From: Fibrobacter sp. UWR4
GTDB taxonomy: Bacteria; Fibrobacterota; Fibrobacteria; Fibrobacterales; Fibrobacteraceae
Assembly (NCBI RefSeq): GCF_003149045.1
Contig: NZ_QGDU01000005.1
Span: 62,001 to 126,000, forward strand
Direction of reading: 5' to 3'
DNA length: 64,000 bases
The translations under genes and the position numbers were made by a program. The notes under the pieces were generated by a model, which saw only the letters and a list, made by a program, of their open reading frames with translations, was not told the origin of the DNA and did no database searches. Within the stretch, counting starts at the first letter, position 1. Each line of letters begins with the position of its first letter. Positions 38,921 to 48,500 of this stretch are shown piece by piece.

Positions 38921-41112
38921 AGAGCGGCACTCATCTTGTCACGAAGTGCAAACATCACATCCTTCTTCAAGTCAAAGGACTCATTCTTCTTCATGGCAGC
39001 AAGATCCACCGGATCCATGATCTGGACAGACACCTTGCAGCGTTTGGAACTCTTACGCTGTTCCCAAGTAGCACCAGAACCACGAATGACCAGCGGGAGG
39101 ATGATGCCGTCATTTTCCGCAGCGAACCTGAAGGCGCCACTCTTGAACGAGCCCAACTTGCCATCCTTACTGCGGTGACCTTCGGGGAAGATAAAGATTC
39201 GCGCACCCTGACCGCGTTCCGCAATAGCCTTACGGATTGCAATAGCCGCATTACCGCTACTTCGGTCAATCAGGACGCAGCCAATACGGGTCATCCAGAA
39301 ACGAAGAAATGGAATACGTCCCAAAGTCTTCTTGGCCACAAAACCAATCGTCTTCTGGATGGAAAGGAACACAATAGGAATGTCAACGAAGGAACTATGG
39401 TTGCCAATGACAAATACAGGACGATTCCAATCCACCGACCCAAGCTTTGCCTGGTCATCAATGGTCAAATCAATACGGAGACGTCTCATGCAATAGGCGC
39501 CAAATTCCTGAATTTTACGATCCACCCAGACCTTGGAGTTTTTTCCATAGCGGATCAGCACGTAAGGAACCTTAACAATCTGTACGAACATATAGCCGAA
39601 CACGGTAAGGATGGCCCAAATTCTAAAAAGCAACATTGGCATAACAGAATCCGTCTGAGGTTGACTTTTCGGTAGGAATCGGGAACGCTTGTACTTACGA
39701 AGGCGCCCTTTCCAGAATCTTTTCCTGCAATATAACAAAATCAGGTAAGCTTCCGCTCGGGTGACCCCCACATAATACAGCCTTCGTTCCTCATCCAGTT
39801 GTTTTTTCCGTTGGCGGCGATTTCCAGTACACTCTCCTGGAGTAAGATCCTCCGCCATGCCGGCATAATAGACTACCGCATACTGCAAACCTTTGGAAGC
39901 ATGAACCGTCTCCACATGGACGCCATCATCTACAGTCACCTCCCCCTGGTCCCCTACATCCACCACATCTCCAAAAACAGGGATGTTGTAATCCCGAAGA
40001 GCTTCTTCATAATAAAGACGCTGTCGGTTGTACCGAACAAGAATGGCGAAGTTTTTCCATTTCAAGTCGTAACCCATTCGCAGTTCCTTGATGGAAGCCA
40101 CGATCTTCAGAATTTCTTCAACAGGATTGTCCGATTCCCACACTTCCGGCCTACGGTTCTCCGTATACAAAGGATTCCCGCCAGACCCTTTGGAGTTTCC
40201 TGCCCGCAATACCTTCTGAAGATGGAGAGGCTTGTTCTTGAAAATCTCATTAGCCAGATAGAGAACATTGGGAACAGACCGATAATTCCATTCCAGGCGA
40301 ATCAAGGTACTATCCTTGAAATCATCGCAGAAACGATTGATGTTTCCAATATCCGCTCCTCGGAAGCCATAAATAGCCTGGTCATCATCCCCCACTACAA
40401 AAAGGGATTTCCTATCTCCAAGCAGATTTTTCACCATACGGTACTGGGAAGGATTAATATCCTGATATTCATCCACCAGAATTTCAGTCCATTGTTCCCT
40501 AAAATAACCAGCGGCACCTTCATTCGTCTCCAACAATTTGATGGCCAGATAAATCAAGTCTTCAAACACCACCTTTCCCGAACGAAGAACCTCCTTCCGC
40601 AAGGGTTCCACTTTTGAAAGTACATATCTCGGCAAATCATCGGAGAAAAGATTTTCACGGGACAAGGTCCCCGGTTTCAGTTTAGTCTTCTTGATTTGCT
40701 GCAGGAATTCACGATCCGAGGATTCCGTAGGCGACGGCATTTTTTCAAAGCCTAGAATTTGATACGCCGGAATCGTATCCGCCTGTAATTTTGACAAGCC
40801 GCAAGGAATCTCGCTTTTCAAAATATGCAACGCCAGGGAATGGAACGTACAGAGCCTAACCCCTGCATTGGGAAAAAGTTTCTGTACACGTTCCCGCATT
40901 TCCGCCGCGGCCTTCGCCGTAAAGGTTAAAGCCAGAATTTTTTCCGGTTGAACACCGCAGAGAATGCGATACTGAATACGCTTTGTTAAAACAGATGTTT
41001 TTCCAGAACCCGCTCCCGCCAAAATTAAAAGCTGGGAGTCCTTTTCATGGTCGTGTAACACGGCCGCCCTCTGGTCTCCATTCAATCCAGAGAGGATGCT
41101 CTCTGCATCCAT
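38917..41112 (-). CDS. Fusion: UvrD-family helicase + PlsC-type acyltransferase
   Basis: 731 residues from ATG 41112 (GAGGAAAT before it; an in-frame ATG at 41136 is the alternative). Residues ~1-490 are an SF1A helicase: Walker A LAGAGSGKTSVLTKRI, TAKAAAEMRERV, DEYQDINPSQ, FVVGDDDQAIYGFRGA, VETVHASKGLQYAV and YYVGVTRAEAY. The insert domains are short relative to ~650-720-residue UvrD/PcrA. Residues ~491-731 are a 1-acylglycerol-3-phosphate acyltransferase: membrane helix LLFRIWAILTVFGYMFVQIV, the HX4D motif NHSSFVDIP and FPEGHRSKDG. One continuous frame without stop. An internal in-frame ATG at 39642 would make the acyltransferase alone (~241 residues). Confidence 0.85.
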   Translation of the reverse strand: MDAESILSGLNGDQRAAVLHDHEKDSQLLILAGAGSGKTSVLTKRIQYRILCGVQPEKILALTFTAKAAAEMRERVQKLFPNAGVRLCTFHSLALHILKSEIPCGLSKLQADTIPAYQILGFEKMPSPTESSDREFLQQIKKTKLKPGTLSRENLFSDDLPRYVLSKVEPLRKEVLRSGKVVFEDLIYLAIKLLETNEGAAGYFREQWTEILVDEYQDINPSQYRMVKNLLGDRKSLFVVGDDDQAIYGFRGADIGNINRFCDDFKDSTLIRLEWNYRSVPNVLYLANEIFKNKPLHLQKVLRAGNSKGSGGNPLYTENRRPEVWESDNPVEEILKIVASIKELRMGYDLKWKNFAILVRYNRQRLYYEEALRDYNIPVFGDVVDVGDQGEVTVDDGVHVETVHASKGLQYAVVYYAGMAEDLTPGECTGNRRQRKKQLDEERRLYYVGVTRAEAYLILLYCRKRFWKGRLRKYKRSRFLPKSQPQTDSVMPMLLFRIWAILTVFGYMFVQIVKVPYVLIRYGKNSKVWVDRKIQEFGAYCMRRLRIDLTIDDQAKLGSVDWNRPVFVIGNHSSFVDIPIVFLSIQKTIGFVAKKTLGRIPFLRFWMTRIGCVLIDRSSGNAAIAIRKAIAERGQGARIFIFPEGHRSKDGKLGSFKSGAFRFAAENDGIILPLVIRGSGATWEQRKSSKRCKVSVQIMDPVDLAAMKKNESFDLKKDVMFALRDKMSAAL

Positions 41113-41191
41113 ATTTCCTCGATAAAGTCGGGACACATTCCCCGCATATAATGGTGCAGGTGCAGTGCCACCTTAATCTATAAAAGACGAA

Positions 41192-42193
41192 TTACTTTTC
41201 GTCTGCAGAAGATCCCTTAGGTACACCCCCTCCCAACAGGAAGAGGAATGCGCCAACAAGGCTCAATATAAGGCTCACCAGGTAAGCCAAAAGCTGAATT
41301 ACCACGGAGGGTAAATTTGCCACGCCGGCTCGAGCAAACAAAGACTGAGCCAGCAATTCACGAGGACCAAAGCCGCCAATAGAAATAGGCAGGGCACTCA
41401 CAATGGCTACCAGCGGAATGTAGTAGAAATACCAGGACATGGAAAGATCCACACCCACAGCAATTCCACAGAAGTAATGAACGAAAATTCGAAGGGACTG
41501 CGTAATCGCAGACAGCACATTAATGGAAATCCACAACTTCACGGAACGGAACTGTTGAAAACGTTTGAACATGTGCATCAGACGTTCAGATATCTTTGCA
41601 GGAAGGAACTTGGTCATCAGCCTACAGACAAGGCCCCCCAGGCGACGGCTAAACAGGGATGCAAACAGCATGCAGAACCCAAGGCAAATCCACAGGGAAG
41701 GCCACATGAACGCACGTTGTTCCGGATCATGAACAAAGAACAGCAGACCAACGGCAAGTGCAAACAACGTAATAAAGAACAGGCCGAACAGGCGATCAAA
41801 GAAGGTAGCCGTAAGTCCGGCACCTACCGTATCCTGTCCACCTTGCATACGAATATCATAAACCTTCTTGGCATCTCCACCCACATTGCCCGGCATAAAG
41901 TTATTAAAAAACAGGCCTACGTAGTAAAGCTTCAGCAGGCGCGCATAACTCAAATGAACATCCTGTTTTTCAAGGAGAAGTTTCCATTGAAGGCAAGCCG
42001 TAAAGTTGGAAATGCCCAAGCAGGCGATAGCAAGTACCAGCGGCACCGCACTCTTGGACGAGAACAATTCATACAGGTCTTCAATATTCCAGTCCGGAGC
42101 CAGCACGATATTGCGGTACACGAAGTAAGCAGGAACCAAGGTCACCAGCAACTTCAGACAGAACACCAAAAATGATTTCAACTTACTATTCAT
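41192..42193 (-). CDS. Flippase-like integral membrane protein (LPG-synthase TM family)
   Basis: 333 residues with about 8 membrane helices. The UPF0104/LPG_synthase_TM signature is FFNNFMPGNVGGDAKKVYDI and GPRELLAQSLF. Members include lipid-linked-sugar flippases and the membrane half of lysylphosphatidylglycerol synthases; the transferase half is absent here. Overlaps the upstream glycosyltransferase by 8 nt, so it probably moves a lipid-linked glycan made by it. Confidence 0.85.
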   Translation of the reverse strand: MNSKLKSFLVFCLKLLVTLVPAYFVYRNIVLAPDWNIEDLYELFSSKSAVPLVLAIACLGISNFTACLQWKLLLEKQDVHLSYARLLKLYYVGLFFNNFMPGNVGGDAKKVYDIRMQGGQDTVGAGLTATFFDRLFGLFFITLFALAVGLLFFVHDPEQRAFMWPSLWICLGFCMLFASLFSRRLGGLVCRLMTKFLPAKISERLMHMFKRFQQFRSVKLWISINVLSAITQSLRIFVHYFCGIAVGVDLSMSWYFYYIPLVAIVSALPISIGGFGPRELLAQSLFARAGVANLPSVVIQLLAYLVSLILSLVGAFLFLLGGGVPKGSSADEK

Positions 42194-43334
42194 CTTCGGC
42201 TACCGCACTAACCTGATGTTCAATCACAAGATCCTGCAGCAAATTGGTCGTAAGTTCCGCTGCAGTTTCCCAGCGGAATTCATCCACATAAGCCCTGGCC
42301 GCTTCCTCGAGACGCGTTCGCAGATCATCGTTACAATAAAGACGATCCATCTCGGATGCACAGGCAACAGCATCACCTGCCTGGAAAAGCAAACCCGTTT
42401 CACCGTTACGAACACTGTCTCGAAGGCCAGGTACATCACTAGCAATGGTTGTCGTACCAAGCTTGGCCGCTTCTACCACAGTCAGGCCCCAGCCTTCCTT
42501 ATAGCTAGTCTGCAGCAAGGCAACCGCCCCTGCCAGAAGTTCCCGCTTTCTTTCTCGGGAAACAAAGCCAAGCAGTTCAACCCGATCAGAAAGATTGTGC
42601 AATTTCAGCCAGGCAGGAATTTTTTTCAGAAGAGGACCATCTCCCGCCACCATCAATTTCACATCAGAATGCTGTTTCGCAAATTCTTCAAAAGCTTCCA
42701 GCGCAGTCCATATTCCCTTGTACTTATGGACCCTAGACAGCCAGAGGAAATAAGGAATACCCGATGGGCACTTCACAGGTTTTTCGCTTTCAGAATCTGC
42801 ACCGCAGTCATCGGATCCATTATAAATCACGGCAATACGATCTTCGTCAATACCTATTTCAGAAAGCTCACGTTTTGTACTGGAGCTAACCACCACAAAA
42901 TCCTGCTTGCGATAGAACAGTGGAATGATTCGTTCAAAGAACCAAACCCCAAAAGCAACCGGGAAAAACGCCTCGTGGAAAATGGAGCCACGCCACAAAT
43001 GATGCATCTGCACCAACACAGGCTTCTTCACAAAGAAGTGGGAGAATACGGGAAGCTTGTTCAAATCTTCCACAACTACATCGAAGCCAAACTCACGGTC
43101 CAGTTTCCCAAGGTTCAACGCGCAATTCAACTGGAACATCAAATCGCCGCCTTTACGGACAACCTGAATTCCATCCACCACTTCACGTTCCTTAGCACCC
43201 TTAAAAGACGTCGTGAACAAGACCACCTGATGACCAGCCTTGGCTATCAGGGAAAAAATTTGATGCAAGTGTTTTTCTGCACCGCCAGCGGCGGGATGCA
43301 AACGATCACGATAATTGACGACAAGTATGTTCAA
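42186..43334 (-). CDS. Glycosyltransferase family 4
   Basis: 382 residues, GT-B fold. The N-terminal domain has the AGGAEKHLHQIFSLI donor-side loop. The C-terminal Rossmann domain has IPYFLWLSRVHKYKGIWTALEAF, KLMVAGDGPLLKKIP and the E-x7-E motif EGWGLTVVEAAKLGTTTIASD. Retaining transferase, with donor unknown. First of the flippase pair, downstream of a methyltransferase, probably a cell-surface glycan or glycolipid step. Confidence 0.9.
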   Translation of the reverse strand: MNILVVNYRDRLHPAAGGAEKHLHQIFSLIAKAGHQVVLFTTSFKGAKEREVVDGIQVVRKGGDLMFQLNCALNLGKLDREFGFDVVVEDLNKLPVFSHFFVKKPVLVQMHHLWRGSIFHEAFFPVAFGVWFFERIIPLFYRKQDFVVVSSSTKRELSEIGIDEDRIAVIYNGSDDCGADSESEKPVKCPSGIPYFLWLSRVHKYKGIWTALEAFEEFAKQHSDVKLMVAGDGPLLKKIPAWLKLHNLSDRVELLGFVSRERKRELLAGAVALLQTSYKEGWGLTVVEAAKLGTTTIASDVPGLRDSVRNGETGLLFQAGDAVACASEMDRLYCNDDLRTRLEEAARAYVDEFRWETAAELTTNLLQDLVIEHQVSAVAEDE

Positions 43335-43343
43335 GTTTAATAC

Positions 43344-44123
43344 TTAGGGCTTACGACCCAAGACCCCAATACAAAGCTGAGTATAATGCATCAACGGAAC
43401 AGTGGAGAGGGTATCCAGAATGGAATCCTTCATCTTCTGGTAAGCCGTTCCCTGGAGCGGATACTTCGGCAATTCGACACCAATCTTGAAGCAGGCTTCA
43501 CGAAGCATGCGATAATAGAGATTGGGCCGCATCCAGTCACCGTATGTATAAACACACTTGAAGCCGCCATCGCGCATAAGCTTCTTCAGTTCCGGCATGG
43601 TGAACTGGGTTTCCCAGCCGGCGAACCACTTATCCATGGCGATCAGGATATGCTTGATAATCGTATAAGGATGCACAGTCTGAGGAACATCGCAAAGGCA
43701 ATGGCCACCGTGCTTCAAAATACGGTAGTTTTCCTTAATCAGAGGAAGGGGATCCTTAAAATGTTCTGCCAGGCCCTGATGGAAAACAAGATCAAAAGTG
43801 CAATCCGGGAACGGAGCCTTAAAGGCGTCGCCTCGAACCAAGTGCAAATTATCAAAGAGCTGTTCCTTGTTACGTAAGGAATCCACAATTTTAAGACTAT
43901 TTTCGGCAAAATCAAGAACGTAAACGTCAGCACCTAGGCGAGCCAGTTCCGCACTATCGCGACCAGTACCAGCGCCTACCTCCAGGATTTTCATCCCTTC
44001 AACCTTAAAATTCTTCTTAATAGTCTGAAGCACCGACGGGGAGGAAGGATAGACCTTGTCCATGTCGTTCTTGCGCTTCCAAAAACGATTCCATACTGAT
44101 TGATCAGGTTCTTTGATTGACAT
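43344..44123 (-). CDS. Class I SAM-dependent methyltransferase
   Basis: 259 residues from ATG 44123. The Rossmann motif I is ILEVGAGTGRDSAELARLG; the later FDLVFHQGLAEHFKDP and LKHGGHCLCDVPQTVHP strands complete the fold. TATATT lies 9 nt upstream of the ATG without a ribosome site. Substrate unknown; co-transcription with the GT4 gene (9 nt gap) suggests a sugar or lipid-linked intermediate. Confidence 0.85.
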   Translation of the reverse strand: MSIKEPDQSVWNRFWKRKNDMDKVYPSSPSVLQTIKKNFKVEGMKILEVGAGTGRDSAELARLGADVYVLDFAENSLKIVDSLRNKEQLFDNLHLVRGDAFKAPFPDCTFDLVFHQGLAEHFKDPLPLIKENYRILKHGGHCLCDVPQTVHPYTIIKHILIAMDKWFAGWETQFTMPELKKLMRDGGFKCVYTYGDWMRPNLYYRMLREACFKIGVELPKYPLQGTAYQKMKDSILDTLSTVPLMHYTQLCIGVLGRKP

Positions 44124-44132
44124 AGCGTGGAA

Positions 44133-44138
44133 AATATA
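44133..44138 (-). promoter_or_regulatory. Putative -10 element of the methyltransferase operon
   Basis: TATATT on the minus strand with 9 nt to ATG 44123, no ribosome site. Confidence 0.5.
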
Positions 44139-44314
44139 CGAAATGTTTCCGCTCTTAATTACCACTAATGATGGGACACATGTCTAAAAAGCCACACAAA
44201 AATAGTCACAAAACAATTACAAAGAAATAATTTTGCTACATTTAGTCATAAATAAATGACGTTTTATAGCTTTTAAATTAGGTTTTAACGCAATCTTCTT
44301 AATTTTTTACATAA

Positions 44315-44330
44315 TTGGCACGCAACTTGC
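44315..44330 (+). promoter_or_regulatory. Sigma-54 (RpoN) type -24/-12 promoter
   Basis: TTGGCACG-CAAC-TTGC fits the YTGGCACG-N4-TTGCW consensus exactly, with the correct 10 nt between GG and GC. A transcript would start near 44342, 25 nt before the ATG at 44367. An AT-rich tract lies upstream where an enhancer-binding protein site might be expected. Confidence 0.7.
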
Positions 44331-44366
44331 TTTAAAATAAACGATATTAAGAGTAAGGTTTACCAA

Positions 44367-45179
44367 ATGCATATTGATTCTACAGATACTACTCTAAAAA
44401 GATACCTTGAAGATATTCGTCGCACCGCACCTCTTTCTCGTGAAGAAGAACAGATTCTCTTCCAGAAGGCAAAGGAAGGCGACAAAATTGCCCGAAAGAA
44501 GCTCATTTCCGCTAACATGCGATTTGTTTTGAAGGTTGCCATCCAGTACCGTGGTTGCCCCATCCCCCTGCCGGACCTGGTTAGCGAAGGCGCTATGGGC
44601 CTCGTTCGCGCCATCGAATCCTTCGAACACACTCGTGGTCTCAAGTTCATTTCTTACGGCGTATGGTGGATTAAAGCCTATATTACACGCGCTATTAACG
44701 AACAGGGCAACCTGATTCGTCTTCCCGCAAACCAGCATCTCCGTGTGCGTAAGGCCCTGCACGAACAGTCCCGCGGTAAGGAAATCAACGAAGAAATCCG
44801 CGAACTCATCCAGATTGGCCAGCGTGGCGTTTCTTTTGACAGCCCCCTGAAGGCGGACTCCAAGGCTACTTACGCCGAAGTGCTCCCCGATGGTGGCGCA
44901 TCCAATCCGGAAGCAGAATCCGAAATCCAGAGTGTGGAAGCACTGGCTCGCGATCTTATGGAACAGCTGCCGGAACGCGAAGCAAAGGTCATTACCGGCA
45001 TTTTCGGTATCAATCAGGAAGCTCCGCAGACACTCCGTGAAGTGGGCGAATCCATGAACATTTCCCACGAACGCGTCCGTCAGCTCCGTGACCAGGCCCT
45101 GCGTCGTATCCGCAAGTACAACAGCAAGGAATTCCTCCAGGAAAAGAAAGACGCATTTTTGGCAGCCATCAACAAGTGA
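44367..45179 (+). CDS. Sigma-70-family sigma factor (group 1/2, no region 1.1)
   Basis: 270 residues. Regions 1.2 to 4: region 1.2 YLEDIRRTAPLSREEEQILFQKA, region 2 NMRFVLKVAIQYRGCPIPLPDLVSEGAMGLVRAIESFE and RGLKFISYGVWWIKAYITRAI (the -10 recognition helix), region 3 LRVRKALHEQSRGKEI, and region 4 LREVGESMNISHERVRQLRDQALRRIRKY. It lacks the acidic region 1.1 and the non-conserved insert of RpoD. It could be the primary factor in this lineage or an RpoS-like factor. Its only clear promoter is sigma-54 type. Three terminator-like hairpins and a tail duplication follow. Confidence 0.9.
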   Translation: MHIDSTDTTLKRYLEDIRRTAPLSREEEQILFQKAKEGDKIARKKLISANMRFVLKVAIQYRGCPIPLPDLVSEGAMGLVRAIESFEHTRGLKFISYGVWWIKAYITRAINEQGNLIRLPANQHLRVRKALHEQSRGKEINEEIRELIQIGQRGVSFDSPLKADSKATYAEVLPDGGASNPEAESEIQSVEALARDLMEQLPEREAKVITGIFGINQEAPQTLREVGESMNISHERVRQLRDQALRRIRKYNSKEFLQEKKDAFLAAINK

Positions 45180-45245
45180 TGGCTCAGGAGGCTCCGCCCC
45201 CTGGACTCCTTGGCAGACGGCAATAGCCGTCTGCGTTTTCTTTAG
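45168..45245 (+). repeat. 78-bp repeat copy A, includes the sigma gene 3' end
   Basis: Starts at the last codons of the sigma gene (ATCAACAAGTGATGG) and runs through a GGAGGC/GCCCCC dyad and the CAGACGGC / GCCGTCTG hairpin to TTTAG. Copy B at 45380-45457 has the same length with four mismatches. Confidence 0.9.
45214..45241 (+). terminator. Terminator 1 of the sigma gene
   Basis: CAGACGGC / GCCGTCTG stem with loop AATA, then CGTTTTCTTT. Confidence 0.8.
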
Positions 45246-45324
45246 AGACCGAAGGTTTACATCCTCGCCGCTATTAACAAATAGCCGCTTAGACGCAAGG
45301 GACTCCGTCCCTTGGAACCCTTGG

Positions 45325-45355
45325 CCTGCAACGCTCTGTTGCAGGCGTTTTTATT
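45325..45355 (+). terminator. Terminator 2, middle unit
   Basis: CCTGCAAC / GTTGCAGG stem with loop GCTCT, then CGTTTTTATTT. Same frame as the units on either side but a different stem sequence. Confidence 0.75.
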
Positions 45356-45379
45356 TGGTGACGAGGTTTTATCGCAGTT

Positions 45380-45457
45380 ATCAACAAGTGATGGCTCAGG
45401 AGGCTACGCCCCCTGGGTTCCTTGGCAGACGGCGATAGCCGTCTGCGTTTTCTTTAG
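45380..45457 (+). repeat. 78-bp repeat copy B
   Basis: Same 78 nt as copy A including the ATCAACAAGTGATGG gene tail, here not attached to a gene. Its hairpin (CAGACGGC / GCCGTCTG, loop GATA, 45426-45445) again ends in CGTTTTC. Confidence 0.9.
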
Positions 45458-45480
45458 GGATTTTTTAAGTTTTCCAAATA

Positions 45481-45517
45481 AAAAGGCTCTCGCGGGTGTG
45501 GCGAGAGTCTTTTTTTG
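45481..45517. terminator. Bidirectional terminator
   Basis: GCTCTCGC / GCGAGAGT stem with flanking A and T runs, between the sigma gene tail and the convergent giant protein gene. Confidence 0.85.
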
Positions 45518-45530
45518 AAATTTTCAGGAT

Positions 45531-48500
45531 TTACTTTTTAGAACGTTTCTTGCGACGAACGCCCCACTTATCCTTGATTTCTTCTTCGATCTTCTTCTTG
45601 TCGTAGCGAACGATCATCTTGAACTGGACGTTGTAAACGCCGGTTCCGACAAAGCGGCCACGATGGTCCTTATAGTTCCAGTTAACGAACACCTTCTTAT
45701 CCGTTTCCAAGCAGTTGCCACCAAACTTGGGGCTATTGCACTGAACCGTAATTACGGTATCGTTGACATACTGGCCGAGATGGTCTGTATAGTTCACGAT
45801 GAAGGAGATGAACACATCTTCCGGCTTCAGGGAATCCAGAGCGGACGGATCATAAGAACCATCGGCAGAAATCTGCGCACGATCCAGGAGTTGCGGGACA
45901 AAACGTTCGCCCAGCTGTACCAACTGCCCTAAGGCGCCTTCCTTCTCCATATCTTCCTTCGTAGTAGAGCCAGGCACATAGCGGAGGTTTACGGAACTTA
46001 CGGTCTGGAGGGTATGGCTTTCCTTATCACCTTCGTCCACCACACGATCATCGCTAGCATCAAAGGTACCCATATTGGTAGCTTCCACCAGATGGTTCAG
46101 CAAGCCGCCAATAACCACCGACTGGGGGTTTTCACCAGCAATGTTACCATAGTTGTCGCGGATAGCATCCTTATCGCCCTTACGAACCAGCAAGGAGTCA
46201 CCCGGAAGGATTGTAGCGATAGAGCCGTCTAGAATCAACTTGGCAGACAAACCATCGGAAGACCAGTCAATGCGAGTAGGATTCAGCTCAATCACTTCAG
46301 AACCATGAATGAAGGAGAAGAAGTCGTCACCCTTCAGATCCTTCGTCATGATTGGTTCGGTGAAGACGATAACCAAGGTGTCAGCCTTCTTGCCGTAATC
46401 CAAGGTAGCGCGAGCAATCACAGGAGACATCTTATCCACCAGCGGAGCAGTTTCTTCGCTCACGAAGGTTTCACCGAAGATGGAATAATAGGTATAGACG
46501 TTTGCTTCGGGCAGCTTTTCACTAATACTAGTGACACCTTCCGCCAGACGGGTTGTGGAGCGGACCTTCCAGATAACGCGGGTAGAGTCGTTAGGATCGA
46601 TTTCCAGATCAGCAGGCTGAGCCTGAAGCTGAATCATCATTCCGCGATAGCTGTACCAGGGATAGGACATGTACAGCGCACCATCAATATCCTCCCTAGC
46701 AAGCTTGGAGTCAAACACGCTTACAATCTGGTCAAGAACACCATCGCCATCGGTATCCCAGTATTCCACATTCTGGACAGCAGGGAACCGATCCACCACA
46801 GTTACAGGAATTTCACGATCATATTCATCCGAGGTAATGTAAGGTAATTCAGAGAAGGTTGCATTGGGATGGAGAGAAACGCTATCCTTCATGTCACCCT
46901 TAAGACCGAGGGAATCACCAACCAGAATCACGATATCCTTAGCAGGCATATAAACCTTGGAAATCTGATCCAGGTCAAAGCCATATCGTTCGGCTTCCTG
47001 CTTGAGCATAATCAGCATTTCAGGAGAACCGATATCCACGGGAATCAATTCAATATTGAACTGCAGGAACAAGGAATCCTTACCATGAACATCGCGAATG
47101 GCATAGGCATCCTTAATCACACTGCTACCCACCTTAATAACATTGGTGCTACGAACATGAGAGGAACCAGTGCCCTTATCCTTATAGGACATAATTGCCA
47201 CAGCGCCTTCCACTGGGAACTTTTCAGATTCCGGCAAATCCAGGCCGCTTACATCAACAATAATGCGATCCTTAGCATCATTCAAGGACGGGTTCACACA
47301 CTTCAATGTATCACCGTTCACCACGAGCCATACATTTTCCAGTTCGTAAGAAGCAGTCAATGTATCCTTCAGGAGAATTTCCAGGTAATCCAAATCCATG
47401 TCACCATTGGTATCCTTAATAAAGCCCTTATGAGCTTCGGGAACAGGATCGAAGAAATTGATGTTATCGATGACAACCTTAGAGGTGCTACCAACAACCT
47501 TGATGGAACCACCCTCCACCACCTGATCGGCAGTTACAAATATGGTTATAGTGCCATCCGTATTCTTCTTAATGGCATCCACCTTTTCACCAGTGACAGG
47601 GTCAAGCACCTTAACTGTACCACTACCAATGATTTTCAAGGAATCTTCACCATTAAAGTACTCATCCACCTTATCTTTATCCAATGTGATAGCGACAATG
47701 TCACCAACCCTTGCAGAATCCTTACCGGAATCATAACGCAAATCATGAGGCAAACCAGTAGGATTATCACCCAGCAAGTAGTTGTTGCCATTAATGACCT
47801 TTATATTGGGATTGCTAGGATCCGGATCGGCAGGAACAAGAACAACCGTACCGGAGACAATCTCATCGCCCCTTTCAAAATCTTCGGGGCTGGGATAGGA
47901 TTCTTCAGGAGTCAATTCTTCAATTTCAAAGTCTTCTACACCAATATAGCGGTTAGAGGAACTGGATTTTCCATTTCCACTGCTGGAAGAACCTTCTCCA
48001 GGATTTCCAGAACCAGAAGAGGAAGGATTGTCAGAACCGCTGGAGCCAGGAACGGAGCCAGAAGAAGAGGGATCGCCAGAGCCGCTGGAGCCAGGAACGG
48101 AACTAGAAGATGAAGGATCGCCAGAGCCGCTGGAGCCAGGAACGGAACCAGAAGATGAAGGATCGCCAGAGCCGCTGGAACCAGGAACGGAACCAGAAGA
48201 AGAGGGATCGCCAGAGCCGCTGGAGCCAGGAACGGAACCAGAAGAAGAGGGATCGCCAGAGCCGCTGGAGCCAGGAACGGAGCCAGAAGAGGAGGAACCC
48301 ACAGAACCGCTAGAACCAGGAACAGAGCCAGAAGAGGAAGAACCTACAGAGCCACTAGAGCCGGGACCAGGAATGGTTCCAGAAGAAGAAGAAACCTTGT
48401 TAGAGCTGCTAGAAGCAGGCTTGCTACTACTAGAAGATTCTTCATAAACCTGCAAAGAAGAACTGCTCTGAGAAGCGCTACTCATAATTTCAAAGTCTGA

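Noticed and set aside
48011-48370. CRISPR-like array
   Set aside because: The 45-nt units are contiguous with no spacers and encode an in-frame Ser/Gly/Pro linker.
48028-48447. 139-residue EPLEPGTEPEEEG repeat protein on the plus strand
   Set aside because: Reverse complement of the linker repeat; the composition follows from the Ser/Gly/Pro repeat on the other strand.
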